Source of the DNA: CAVRAZ01 sp963719135
GTDB taxonomy: Bacteria > Pseudomonadota > Gammaproteobacteria > DSM-19610
Direction of reading: 5' to 3'
NCBI GenBank assembly: GCA_963719135.1
Contig: CAVRAZ010000006.1
Location: 434,001-498,000 of the forward strand
Length of the DNA stretch: 64,000 bases
Shown here piece by piece: positions 16,168 through 24,728 of the stretch. The position numbers were made by a program, and so were the translations under genes. Every line of letters begins with the position of its first letter. The stretch's first letter is position 1. Below the pieces are notes generated by a model, which had not been told where the DNA came from, made no database searches, and worked only from the letters and a program-made list of their open reading frames with translations.

Positions 16168-16695
16168 CTACAGATTGGCGATCCTGCGCCCGAATTCCTC
16201 AACCTGGACCCAGTCCGTAAACTCGATGTTTGTCGTCGGGTCGGTCGGCCCTTTCGTAATCCACATGATCAGCCGGATAATGTTGCGGTCCCAAAGGCTG
16301 TATCGCAGGTAGTCGATCTTGCCGGCGAACACAGCCAGGTCTTTCGGTCGCCATGAAATCTGCCGCAGGAACTTTCTGACATAGGGATTCGTGTCAGCTT
16401 GGCGCTTGTCTGGTTTGCGCGCAACCACGTTCACCGAGAAAAATGCGCTGGGCTTGCTCTCGAGCAGTGCCTGGTTGTGCCTTATGAAGGCATACACATC
16501 GGGCCCGTGTTTGCCGTAGCGGATGCTGGCGCCCAGGACGATCTTGTCGAAATCAGACAGGCGGTATGTGTTGATGTCCTTTATGTCCGCCAGACTAACC
16601 TGGTTTCCGTGTCGTTCGATGACCCGTTGTAAATGCTGGCAGATTTTGCGGGTGTGTCCGTCAGTGGTGGAATAGACGATCAGGATGCTGGACAT
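16168..16695 (-). CDS. hemG: flavodoxin-like protoporphyrinogen oxidase HemG
   Basis: A 175-residue flavodoxin-fold protein beginning MSSILIVYSTTDGHTRKIC, the FMN phosphate-binding loop of HemG. LGASIRYGKH and the FFSVNVVARK segment are typical of the menaquinone-dependent protoporphyrinogen IX dehydrogenase, which forms protoporphyrin IX in heme synthesis. The insertion after the fifth strand (YLRYSLWDRNIIRLIMWIT) that distinguishes HemG from ordinary flavodoxins is present. E. coli HemG is 181 residues, so the length fits. It stands alone, just outside the IS4 element. Confidence 0.85.
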   Translation of the reverse strand: MSSILIVYSTTDGHTRKICQHLQRVIERHGNQVSLADIKDINTYRLSDFDKIVLGASIRYGKHGPDVYAFIRHNQALLESKPSAFFSVNVVARKPDKRQADTNPYVRKFLRQISWRPKDLAVFAGKIDYLRYSLWDRNIIRLIMWITKGPTDPTTNIEFTDWVQVEEFGRRIANL

Positions 16696-16735
16696 GGCAG
16701 GCTAATTGGGGTCAGAGCACAATTAATCCTAATAT

Positions 16736-18271
16736 GAATGGCACTAAGTTAAGCCCGCAACTTCTTCGCACGCCCATATTTTTCAATCTCCATCCGTGCT
16801 TGCTGGCGAGGTCTATCCAATCGCGGATAAGGTTTTGGCCTGCGTTTGACTGCCCGCGGTTCGATCCTGCCGGGTCGATCGGCCACCCGTATTTGCGCAA
16901 TCAGTACCAGCAGGGTTGCCGTATCTTCATCAGCTGCGGAGAGAAACTGACGTTGACTCCACGCCACCCAAATCTGCAGCGTATGCTTGAAGCTCAATTG
17001 ACGTGGCAATACGTCGGCTTGCAAGGCGGCCTCGGCCATCAGCCACCGAATCAGATTGTACGCCAGCAGATATACCCAAAGTTCTTTCTCGCACATCTGT
17101 GGCGTTTTGCAGCTGAGCGCTTCCATGCCCAGGGTCGTTTTGATGTTTCTCAGATCCAGCTCCACATTCCAGCGCTGCCAATACAGCTTTCCCAACTCGG
17201 CTTTGGACGTTTTGCGTGGCGAAAGAAACGTACTCACCAGCACCTTCTTGCCAACGTGCACTTCACGCACCTTGACTTCATCCGGATAATCGCGGTATTC
17301 CTCCACACTCATCCAGGCAGGCCTGGCGGGCTTGGACCACCACACCAGGTGATCGCGCGCGCCGAGCCGCTCGCCTGTGCGAAAATCGGTGGTCCGCGCA
17401 CCGTGCTGTTCAAACAGTACATCCACGGTGCGCCTGAGCATGTCGGCGATCAGGAAATAGCTGCAATAGTAGCCATCCGCCACCATAACATCACCTGCGA
17501 CAAAGCACTCCCTGAGCCCTCGGAACAAACCCTGTTCACCCGTGCCCTTGCCTTGGTACGGCCCGATGGCGGCATCCAGCACCGCTCCATTGGACAAATC
17601 GATCACACCCACCAAGCGCGCCAGCGGAAAACCGATGCCCGGTTCCTGCTGCCCATGTTGAGGGAAGCGGGCCTGATTCGCCGCGCTGTCCGGCATCGAC
17701 ACCGTCGTACCGTCCACCAGCTTCACGTGTCGGCCTTGCCACAGCCACGCTTGGGGGGTCTGCTCATCCAGCAACGCGCCGCTTTGTCGCGCCAGCGTAC
17801 CGACCATCTCCTGCGGCAAGCGTTGGCGTGCCTGGCAATAACCGCTGGTGTTCATGCTCCCGGGGTTCATCCCGGCCAACAGGCGCGCGACGATCGCTTC
17901 GTTCACCGCGTTCTGACAGGACCCATCCGCACTCATGATCTGCCCCAAAAACATCGCCAATGTCAGCGTCGGAGGGAACTGGCGTTCCCGGTGCTCCGGC
18001 AGTTGATCCTCAACCATTCCCAGCATCTGCGGATGGGTAAGCAGATTGAAAAAATGGTTGGCATCGACAGTTTGAACCTGTTTGGCAAGGTGGCGTTGCT
18101 GTTGGGCAGATCGACGGTTAAAGTTGACGTTCCATGAAGGTTGGCCTCGGGGTGGGTGGGGTGGATGTCTGGTAGCAAACATCTTAACCAATCCCGAACC
18201 AACCTTCTTCTTCGCTTTCAATAAATTAGCTCACACCGCTCATATCGCCGGGGCTTAACTTAGTGCCATTC
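16736..18271 (-). mobile_element. complete IS4-family insertion sequence with 11-bp target duplication
   Basis: The element is 1536 bp with terminal inverted repeats containing GGCACTAAGTTAAGCCC at the left end and its reverse complement at the right end. The 11-base sequence AATCCTAATAT is duplicated immediately outside (16725-16735 and 18272-18282), which marks a recent and intact insertion. Outside the duplications, GGGTCAGAGCAC (left) and GTGCTCTGAC (right) show that the target was the centre of a REP-like palindrome. Confidence 0.93.
16749..18221 (-). CDS. IS4-family DDE transposase
   Basis: A 490-residue transposase that fills the IS4 element. The C-terminal signature Y-(2)-R-(3)-E-(6)-K is present exactly in YWQRWNVELDLRNIK. 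Earlier acidic residues in LVDGTTVSMPD and VMVADGYYCSYF fit the other two DDE positions. The reading frame is uninterrupted and both element ends are intact, so the element may still be mobile. Confidence 0.93.
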   Translation of the reverse strand: MKAKKKVGSGLVKMFATRHPPHPPRGQPSWNVNFNRRSAQQQRHLAKQVQTVDANHFFNLLTHPQMLGMVEDQLPEHRERQFPPTLTLAMFLGQIMSADGSCQNAVNEAIVARLLAGMNPGSMNTSGYCQARQRLPQEMVGTLARQSGALLDEQTPQAWLWQGRHVKLVDGTTVSMPDSAANQARFPQHGQQEPGIGFPLARLVGVIDLSNGAVLDAAIGPYQGKGTGEQGLFRGLRECFVAGDVMVADGYYCSYFLIADMLRRTVDVLFEQHGARTTDFRTGERLGARDHLVWWSKPARPAWMSVEEYRDYPDEVKVREVHVGKKVLVSTFLSPRKTSKAELGKLYWQRWNVELDLRNIKTTLGMEALSCKTPQMCEKELWVYLLAYNLIRWLMAEAALQADVLPRQLSFKHTLQIWVAWSQRQFLSAADEDTATLLVLIAQIRVADRPGRIEPRAVKRRPKPYPRLDRPRQQARMEIEKYGRAKKLRA

Positions 18272-18442
18272 AATCCTAATATTAGAGAAGAATGTGCTCT
18301 GACACCTAATCAATTCATCACTTTAATTCTCCCCGGAAAAGCAAGAACAGTCAGCTGCTGGCTATTGGACGAATCAATCGAGTCTGACCCTATTGATTCG
18401 GAGGGATTATTTTTTAACCACTCCGGCACCTTAATCGTGATT

Positions 18443-19090
18443 TCAACCGCCAGAGGTTTCAGCCAGGCGTGCATCGCGCACAGCAGTAATGTTCTTGCGC
18501 CAGGCCACCACATTTTTGAAACCATCTAGCAGGTTCTTCGGTATTCCGTCGAGAATACCCATCGTCAGCCAGTCGATGATCCAGTACAGCTTGAGATCGG
18601 CAATGGTCAGATTATTACCCACAATAACGCCGGTACTGCCGTTCGCGACCAGCAACCGTTCGAAGCAATCCATCCAGAATGGCAAAGTCTCTTCCGCCAG
18701 TACCTTGCGCATTGAGATTTTCCTCTCCGTGTCCTGCTCGTGAAGACTGGGCGCTAGTAAACAATTGATGTCCTCGCCCACGCCCAGCGCCTCATCGACT
18801 TTCAGCGCTTGCAGCGGATCATCCATTGGATACAGACCGGTCAGACGCCCGGCAAAACGCAATATCGCATTGCTTTGCGCCACGCACAGCTTGCCATCGC
18901 TTGTCTCGATAACCAGGACTGGGATGCCGCCAAAAGGAAACTCGCCGGCGGCGCGGCAATCGTGGAATTGGTCACCTGTCAGGTGCTCATCGACGAAGTC
19001 AATGCGACCGATTCGCAGTGTGTCGCGGATTGCTTGAGCACGACCGGGGAATTCCAGGTAACGCAGGCGAAGTGAAGTGAATGTTTTCAT
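18443..19090 (-). CDS. glutathione S-transferase family protein
   Basis: A 215-residue GST with an N-terminal thioredoxin fold (LRYLEFPGRAQAIRDTLRIG, then GGIPVLVI with the cis-proline, then AQSNAILRFAGRL) and a helical C-terminal domain containing NNLTIADLKLYW. The pattern LRYLEFPGRAQ resembles sigma-class/prostaglandin-synthase-like GSTs, with Tyr as the probable glutathione-activating residue. It is isolated, so the substrate cannot be inferred. The start ATG lies at 19090 after a short tandem CAGGTATGAAA duplication. Confidence 0.88.
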   Translation of the reverse strand: MKTFTSLRLRYLEFPGRAQAIRDTLRIGRIDFVDEHLTGDQFHDCRAAGEFPFGGIPVLVIETSDGKLCVAQSNAILRFAGRLTGLYPMDDPLQALKVDEALGVGEDINCLLAPSLHEQDTERKISMRKVLAEETLPFWMDCFERLLVANGSTGVIVGNNLTIADLKLYWIIDWLTMGILDGIPKNLLDGFKNVVAWRKNITAVRDARLAETSGG

Positions 19091-19207
19091 ACCTGTTTCA
19101 TACCTGTTTCATAACGGGAAGGGTTAGTGAGGTAAAAGTCTAAAGGAAAATCTGGAATCCTGCCTCACTTCTTTCAGGCCACACGGTTAGATCAAAGGGG
19201 TCAGAGC

Positions 19208-19336
19208 AAAATGGCACTTACTTAAACCCAGAACTGCCGTCATCCCGGCCTTCGCCGGGATAGACTGCAGTAGTGGTAGCTTTCCTGGATTCCGGCCTTC
19301 GCCGGAAACGAAATCAGAGTTAAGTAAGCGCCATTT
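19208..19336. mobile_element. MITE-like element, copy 1
   Basis: About 129 bp with imperfect terminal inverted repeats (AAATGGCACTTACTTAA at the left, TTAAGTAAGCGCCATTT at the right) around a copy of the CCGGCGAAGGCCGG-type palindrome. The ends resemble those of the IS4 element at 16736 (GGCACTAAGTTAAGCCC). The element sits between GGGGTCAGAGC and GATCTGACCCC, so it too lies in a REP-like palindrome. A second copy is at 31297. Confidence 0.7.
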
Positions 19337-19455
19337 GGATCTGACCCCTGTTTTTGCGTGCGTCCCCTTTATTGCGCATACTGCCCCCTGAATTCACAAC
19401 GGATTGCCCGATGTTGCAACAAATCGAGACATTTAACGCTTAACGGATACTGTTC

Positions 19456-20727
19456 ATGTACGACTCAAACCCTCAACGTTTCGTCAGCTTGCTGACACGC
19501 AAGACGCTTGCGTTGGTATTGGCGGGTGGCCGCGGCTCTCGACTGCATGAGCTGACAGCCTGGCGCGCCAAACCCGCAGTATTTTTTTGTGGAAAGTTCC
19601 GCATTATTGATTTTGCCCTGTCGAATGCGATCAACTCGGGTATCCGCCGTGTAGGTGCACTGACCCAGTACAAGGCGCACTCGCTCGTCAGGCATATTGG
19701 CGAGGGCTGGGGCGGATTCAAGCGTGCACTGCGCGAATTTGTCGAAGTACTCCCGGCCTCGCAGCGCATTGATTCCGACTGGTACAGAGGCACGGCCGAC
19801 GCAATTTACCAGAACCTGGACATTATCAATACGCATAACCCGGAGTTTGTCCTGATTCTCTCCGGCGATCATGTGTACAAAATGGATTACGGCACCATGT
19901 TAGCCTTTCACAGCGAACAACAGTCCGACCTGACAATCCTGTGCATGGAGCTCCCTGTCAGTGAAGCTGCCGCCACCTTTGGCGTTATTGAGGTGGACGA
20001 GAACGGCCGTGTTATCGGTTTCGAGGAAAAACCGGCACAACCCAGACCGATACCAGGACAGCCGGACATGTGCATGGCTTCAATGGGCAACTACGTATTC
20101 AATTCCGATATCCTGTGCGACCAGTTGATCAGCGATGCCGGCGACAGTGCGTCTAATCACGACTTCGGCCATGACATCATTCCAAAGCTCATCGCATCTC
20201 ACAAGGTGTTTGCATTTCCATTCCGCGACGCAGAAACCGGCAAACAGGCCTACTGGCGGGACGTTGGTACTCTGGATGCTTACTGGGAAGCCAATATGGA
20301 GCTGCTTGATATCACGCCTGAACTGGACCTTTATGACAACGAATGGCCAATACTGACCGACCAACCCCAACTGCCATCGGCCAAGTTCGTACACAACACC
20401 GATGATTGCCGCGGCATGGCGGTCGATTCAATCGTCTCTGGCGGCTGCATCATATCCGGCGCCAAACTGGACCGGGCGTTGCTGTTCTCCAACGTCAAGG
20501 TCCACTCCTATGCCTATGTCGAGCAAACCGTGGTGATGCCCGACGTGAACATAGGACGCAATACGCGCATACACCGTGCGATTATCGACCGCGGATGCGA
20601 TATACCAGAAAACATGGCTATCGGCGAAAACCACGACGAAGATCGACAACGCGGCTTCCGCGTTACAGACAAAGGGATCGTACTGGTGACACCGGACATG
20701 CTGAACCAGTCAACCATTATTCGATAG
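19456..20727 (+). CDS. glgC: glucose-1-phosphate adenylyltransferase GlgC
   Basis: GlgC makes ADP-glucose from glucose-1-phosphate and ATP, committing carbon to glycogen. The 423-residue length is standard. Visible motifs are LALVLAGGRGSRLHELT (nucleotide binding), KPAVFFCGKFRIIDFAL, the WYRGTADAIYQN catalytic block, GDHVYKMDYG, GFEEKP and YWRDVGTLDAYW. The C-terminal left-handed helix region (SGGCIISGAKLDRALL, then IDRGCDIPENM) is complete. No glycogen synthase or branching enzyme is nearby. A REP transposase unit follows directly after the stop. Confidence 0.96.
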   Translation: MYDSNPQRFVSLLTRKTLALVLAGGRGSRLHELTAWRAKPAVFFCGKFRIIDFALSNAINSGIRRVGALTQYKAHSLVRHIGEGWGGFKRALREFVEVLPASQRIDSDWYRGTADAIYQNLDIINTHNPEFVLILSGDHVYKMDYGTMLAFHSEQQSDLTILCMELPVSEAAATFGVIEVDENGRVIGFEEKPAQPRPIPGQPDMCMASMGNYVFNSDILCDQLISDAGDSASNHDFGHDIIPKLIASHKVFAFPFRDAETGKQAYWRDVGTLDAYWEANMELLDITPELDLYDNEWPILTDQPQLPSAKFVHNTDDCRGMAVDSIVSGGCIISGAKLDRALLFSNVKVHSYAYVEQTVVMPDVNIGRNTRIHRAIIDRGCDIPENMAIGENHDEDRQRGFRVTDKGIVLVTPDMLNQSTIIR

Positions 20728-20730
20728 TCA

Positions 20731-21548
20731 AAAGGGGTCGGATACATTTTCTGACCATGGCGTTCAGAATACACCGATGGCCATTGAATACTCATGACGT
20801 CATCGTGATAACTCCCATTTCCGGAGTTATCACATGCCACGCCCTCAGCGCCTGAATATTCCTGATATCCCTCAGCATATCACCCAGCGCGGCAATAACC
20901 GCCAGGCATGCTTCTACGCCGAAGACGACTACCGGCTTTACCTGGATTTTCTGGGCGTGGCCTGCCGAACTCACGATTGCAGCCTGCATGCCTATTGCCT
21001 GATGACCAATCATGTACACCTGCTGATGACACCGTCGACACCCGCAGGCGTGTCCAGGGTCCTGCAAGATCTCAGTAGGGATTTTGTCAGGTCGATTAAC
21101 AGGATCTACCGTCGCACAGGCACACTCTGGGAGGGCCGTTTCAAGTCATCACTGGTCGATACCCATCGCTATTGCCTGACCTGCTACCGTTATATCGAAC
21201 TCAACCCGGTCAGGGCCGGCATGGTCAGACACCCCGCCGATTACCCCTGGTCAAGTTATCACTGCAACGCAAATGGCAGCCCCGTTGCACCTGTCACACC
21301 GCATGATTGCTGGCTGCTGCTGGGTGAGGATGATGCCACCCGGATGGCCGCCTACCGCGCATTATTCAGGGAGGGCCTGGATCAGTCAGATATCCAACGC
21401 ATCCGCGACAGCCTCAATACAGGCCTGCCGACCGGCAATGACCGGTTCAGACGCGAGATCGAGAAGGCACTCTCGGTCAGGCTGGGACAGGGAAAACGGG
21501 GCAGGCCGATGAAAACTCAGACCTAAAGAAAATGTATCCGACCCCTTT
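20731..21548 (+). mobile_element. REP-associated transposase unit 1
   Basis: The transposase gene is bracketed by a perfect 22-base inverted repeat (20731-20752 and 21527-21548) with core GGGGTCGGATACATTTT. A second hairpin, GTGATAACTCC/GGAGTTATCAC (20805-20815 and 20823-20833), abuts the start codon. This is the usual layout of a RAYT (TnpA_REP) gene with its own REP sequences. Confidence 0.85.
20834..21526 (+). CDS. REP-associated tyrosine transposase (RAYT, Y1 family)
   Basis: A 230-residue single-domain HUH transposase (Y1_Tnp, PF01797 type) that nicks and joins single-stranded REP hairpins. The N-terminus IPQHITQRGNNRQACFY, the HUH motif in MTNHVHLLM and the catalytic tyrosine region TCYRYIELNPVRAGM are all intact. 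The ATG directly follows a perfect 11-base hairpin, so expression may depend on melting or processing of that hairpin. It is the only gene in its mobile unit. Confidence 0.93.
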   Translation: MPRPQRLNIPDIPQHITQRGNNRQACFYAEDDYRLYLDFLGVACRTHDCSLHAYCLMTNHVHLLMTPSTPAGVSRVLQDLSRDFVRSINRIYRRTGTLWEGRFKSSLVDTHRYCLTCYRYIELNPVRAGMVRHPADYPWSSYHCNANGSPVAPVTPHDCWLLLGEDDATRMAAYRALFREGLDQSDIQRIRDSLNTGLPTGNDRFRREIEKALSVRLGQGKRGRPMKTQT

Positions 21549-21629
21549 ATTGTATTGCGCGTAGCCGTTGTCGCGCCCCGCTACTTCATCGCAGCGGCAA
21601 ATAACCGCGGTTTTACGCCGTCAACAACA

Positions 21630-21696
21630 CGCATCTGCGCAGCGATCGACGAACTGGCGCGCGCCGGCTGCCGATAGAGGCTGCCCCGCTGGCAGG
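21630..21696 (+). repeat. 67-bp direct repeat of the acyltransferase 3' end, copy 2
   Basis: Identical to 14521-14587, including the last 15 codons and the stop of the PlsC-like gene, but here without the rest of that gene. The stretch after it (to about 21810) is a diverged relative of 14588-14700. Confidence 0.85.
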
Positions 21697-22302
21697 CCGG
21701 CAGGGCTCTTGCCGGCGAAGGGTTTCTACGAAGACAGCGCCGCTGCGGGATACACCAGCGACATCGCGTGGCATAGAGACGGCGGGAACGGATTCGACGT
21801 CTCCAGCGCAGGGAAGATCATGCGAAACCCAATGGCTGCCTTCGGCCACTGGATGCGACATCCCTGAAATTCCCGCGAAGGTCACAGTAACACTGAATAG
21901 GGACTTCCCGATGCGCAGCCAGCACTTCGAAGAACCGCGTACGTTCTTTGCGGATGCCAATTCGCGGCCGATCAGGGCCTGGAACAGTGACGTGTTGGAC
22001 CATTTCATCGCCAGGTACCGCTTAGGCGCCTGGAGTTAGAGGCGCGGCCGTGACAGATGTTGTCATCCGACCAACAGCACGCCGTTCTGCAGGCGGCTGG
22101 TACCGAACATTTTAAGGAAACACGTCCGTAGTCCTCAGTTTGACAGGCTGTGCAGTTGCGACAAAATCTTCAGTATTTCCAGAGGGATATGCACCGACCC
22201 AGCACCACTCGGTTGGCTATGGCATGTTGCGTGCGACGCGCTTGATCGAGCGCAGTGAAATACTCAAACCCAGATTCTTAACTTACCTTTTGGAGAACTT
22301 CA
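21697..22302. other. gene-poor accessory stretch
   Basis: About 600 bases. It begins with the diverged continuation of the 67-bp repeat. A short open frame at 21911-22039 (plus strand, 42 residues, starting MRSQHFEEPRTFFADANSRP) looks protein-like and could be a fragment of a larger gene. Otherwise nothing was recognised. The last 15 bases hold the GGAG ribosome binding site of the peptide gene at 22303. Confidence 0.4.
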
Positions 22303-22506
22303 ATGAAGGCACTAGTGATCAAAGATCTGTCGATGGCTGAGGAACTGGATAGCAAAGCTTTGGCAGCCGTGCGTGGCGCCACCAAGTCACAGCCGCACCA
22401 CTCCGCCGAGCAGCAAAAGGCGTCCATCAAGATGCTGGATCTGGCCGGGGACTACCCGGCAGGTTCCGCCTGGGCCGTCTTCTTCGCTTCCGCGGCCGAA
22501 GCGTGA
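22303..22506 (+). CDS. small peptide with a double-glycine-like leader
   Basis: A 67-residue peptide gene with GGAG eight bases before ATG. Residues 5-25 read IKDLSMAEELDSKALAAVRG followed by A. This matches the proteobacterial double-glycine leader pattern (D-L-S, E-L-D, A-x-x-V-R-G-G), with GA in place of GG at the presumed cleavage site. The remaining 42 residues are rich in Ala, His, Ser and Gln and end in a small hydrophobic segment (GSAWAVFFASAAEA). Such leaders guide peptides to peptidase-containing ABC exporters; none is encoded in the window. Function unknown: bacteriocin-like or signalling peptide is possible. Confidence 0.6.
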   Translation: MKALVIKDLSMAEELDSKALAAVRGATKSQPHHSAEQQKASIKMLDLAGDYPAGSAWAVFFASAAEA

Positions 22507-22550
22507 GGGCTCCCTGGTGGGCGGTCGGCGTCCGGGCGACGCCGACCGCC

Positions 22551-22851
22551 CAAGTGTGTCGCGACGCTCAGGATGCGAAACGGGACATCCAAGTCGCCGT
22601 TTCGCCCTCGCTTGTCACGACAGCCTATTGTGCCCCGGCCGCCCTGCGTCCGTGCCGCTTCGCCACACCGTCGCACGCTCGGCGCTGGCTACGCAGCACT
22701 CCCGCAAATGGCTTGACGGCGTGTCGGATGCGCTTGCATACGCCCTCCGCCGGCTTGGGACCTCTCGGCCCCGCGCCACTACGGCCATACGCCCGCGCCT
22801 ACGCCTACCGCGGACTACGCGCCTTCGCTTCGCTCTCCATGGCGCGCAGCG
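22551..22851 (+). repeat. 301-bp direct repeat, copy 1
   Basis: Matches 29146-29446 over 301 bases without gaps and with about two mismatches seen by eye. The left end contains nested inverted repeats (TGTCG-GAC ... GTCACGACA and GCGAAACGGG ... CCGTTTCGC). Open frames exist in several phases, but none looks like a known protein. The copy lies 45 bases after the leader-peptide gene. Confidence 0.88.
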
Positions 22852-24254
22852 CACGCACTGACAGGCTGTTGAAGAAACCACCGCGCCGGCCCCCATCATC
22901 CTCGCTGGGGTCGTGGTCGGGGCCGGGTGCGCATTCGCGGAGGAGGTCGCGTTCGAGGTCGAGCGCGTCTCAGGCGACCTGGTGCTTGGCGATCCTTAGC
23001 AGGTTGCAAGCGGAGGCGAGCGGCGAGCTGCGTGCGGTCTCGCCCTCTGAACCTCGTCTAGCCGAAGCAGCCGACGGTCTTCGCCCAGCCGAAGATCTCT
23101 TCGACTCGCTTGCCAAGCCGGTGGCTCGCTGCGTAGCCCGGGTGGCGCGAGCAGCACTCAGGCACCAGGCATTTTCTGCCGTCCGAATTCTTCGGTGCTA
23201 AATTGCGGCATGATTGCCGTGTCGGCCCAACTGCTTGGGGTACCACTCGCCGTTGCGATCAGATTGATCATTGCGGCGTTACGCGGAGTCAATGTCGGGC
23301 CATCCGGATAGAGACTCACCGGCGCCGGCTCAATGACGGAGCAGCCGTGGACGGCCATCAGCATGAGCGCGACGAGTGCGGTCTGTTGAGGTTTATTGAA
23401 CAGTTTTCTGTTTCTGCCATTGCCAATGACCAGGGTCCTATCCTGCTCCACACTACCAGACCGGAGCGCATATCGTGTCTGACATTGGAGGAAATTGCGC
23501 CCTGAACCGCCGTTCACCGAATACGACATGCCGAATGACGTGCAACAGCGATTACCGCACTTGGTATCACGGATAGATAAACGGGATCTTTGGGCGAATA
23601 ACGGCTCGTCAGCGCAAGCCGTAGAGTCAGCATCAACCGACGCCGGTGGACCAGCCAATGTCCGGCTTGTGGAAAGACGCACAACGTCCAGATCGGGTCG
23701 ATCCTTCTGGTTAAGCCGTCGTTGATATAAGCCGCGGCTAAAGGTGCAACTTGGTGGCAGGCGTCCACTGCGGCGCAGCCCGAAATGACTGCTCCCCCGG
23801 GCGCAAAGCCGGACATCCGGCGCCACCCAATTCCACCGGCCGGTCGCGCTCTGCCCCGAAATTGACGAATGTAGCGCGCAAATATCCAGCGGCGGTGGGA
23901 TGCAGAAAGTTCGATATGCGTCCACGAAGGGGGGCCATAGCTACTCGCGGATTTTCAATGCCATGTTGGGCAGACCTCCCTCCGGACTCGGACCCGCCGC
24001 CTTGCAGTCGCGATTCGCGGTTGCCGACCGCCGGCCAGCCGCCGAAATCCTTATGGGAGGGAACCGGATAGTGCGCGGCGGCTTATGCGTGCGGTCGGCT
24101 GCGTTGACCGCGCCCGCGGTGGCGGCCGAAATACCACTGACTGACGGACCTCCGGTCGCGACTGTGTGCGCTCGTAATCAGCTTGGCGTTGTAGAGATTC
24201 CCTACATTTCCGGCGTACAATTTCGGTGCTTGGACCAATGCAAGGAGTTTCGCC
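22852..24254. other. 1.4-kb region without a convincing gene
   Basis: Frames on both strands are short, overlap each other and have no good ribosome binding sites. The reverse strand at 23158-23451 could encode a lipoprotein-like fragment (lipobox AVHGC) but lacks a credible start. The composition is mixed, consistent with decayed acquired DNA. Confidence 0.4.
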
Positions 24255-24728
24255 ATGGCCAATTTGGGCAAGATATCCTGGACTAGGGTCGCTTTTCTCC
24301 TAGCCATCTGCTCCGCCCAGCCGGCAACCGCGGCTGACCTTCCGGCTGACCTCTGCTCGCTGCTGCCGGCAACTGTCGTGAGCAAAATTTTGGGAGGAAC
24401 CTACCAGTCCCCATCGAAGAGCGTCGCCCCCCGGCCTTTCGCAAATACCCATGAGGGGACTGATTGTTCCTATGAGGCGACGCACTTCACGCTGTTGTTC
24501 AGAGCGTACGTCGATCCCTCGGCGGCGGCCGCAACCGATCTATTCGCGCGCTTGAAACGCTTCTTCGGGACGGGATCGACGGACGTTAGCGGCGTCGGCG
24601 ACGAGGCTTATCTCGATGCTAACGGTGCAATCCATGTCCGCAAGGGCAAGGTCTGTTTTTACATCGCTGCGCCGGCAACGGAGCAACAGTTGAAGGACCT
24701 TGCCGACGGCATCATCGGACAGCTCTAG
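24255..24728 (+). CDS. exported protein of unknown function, DUF3558-like
   Basis: A 157-residue protein with AAGGAG eight bases before ATG 24255 and a clear signal peptide (cleavage near ATAA-D at about residue 27). The mature part starts DLPADLCSLLPATVVSKILG and has a second cysteine in TDCSYEA, a pattern like the DUF3558/sensor-type lipoproteins (C-S-L-L, then a C-x-Y/W region). A third cysteine lies in KGKVCFYIA. It is probably a periplasmic protein with a disulfide. No operon partners. Confidence 0.7.
   Translation: MANLGKISWTRVAFLLAICSAQPATAADLPADLCSLLPATVVSKILGGTYQSPSKSVAPRPFANTHEGTDCSYEATHFTLLFRAYVDPSAAAATDLFARLKRFFGTGSTDVSGVGDEAYLDANGAIHVRKGKVCFYIAAPATEQQLKDLADGIIGQL

Noticed and set aside
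20731..21548. CRISPR array
   Set aside because: Repeats here are paired inverted repeats at element ends; there are no regularly spaced direct repeats with unique spacers anywhere in the window.
22551..22851. Open frames within the 301-bp repeat as genes
   Set aside because: They appear in several phases in both copies, contain Arg-rich composition on one strand and no known domain, so the repeat is treated as non-coding.
23158..23451. Possible lipoprotein on the minus strand (lipobox AVHGC)
   Set aside because: The only start options are a GTG without a ribosome binding site and ATGs inside the hydrophobic segment; the sequence around it is not protein-like.
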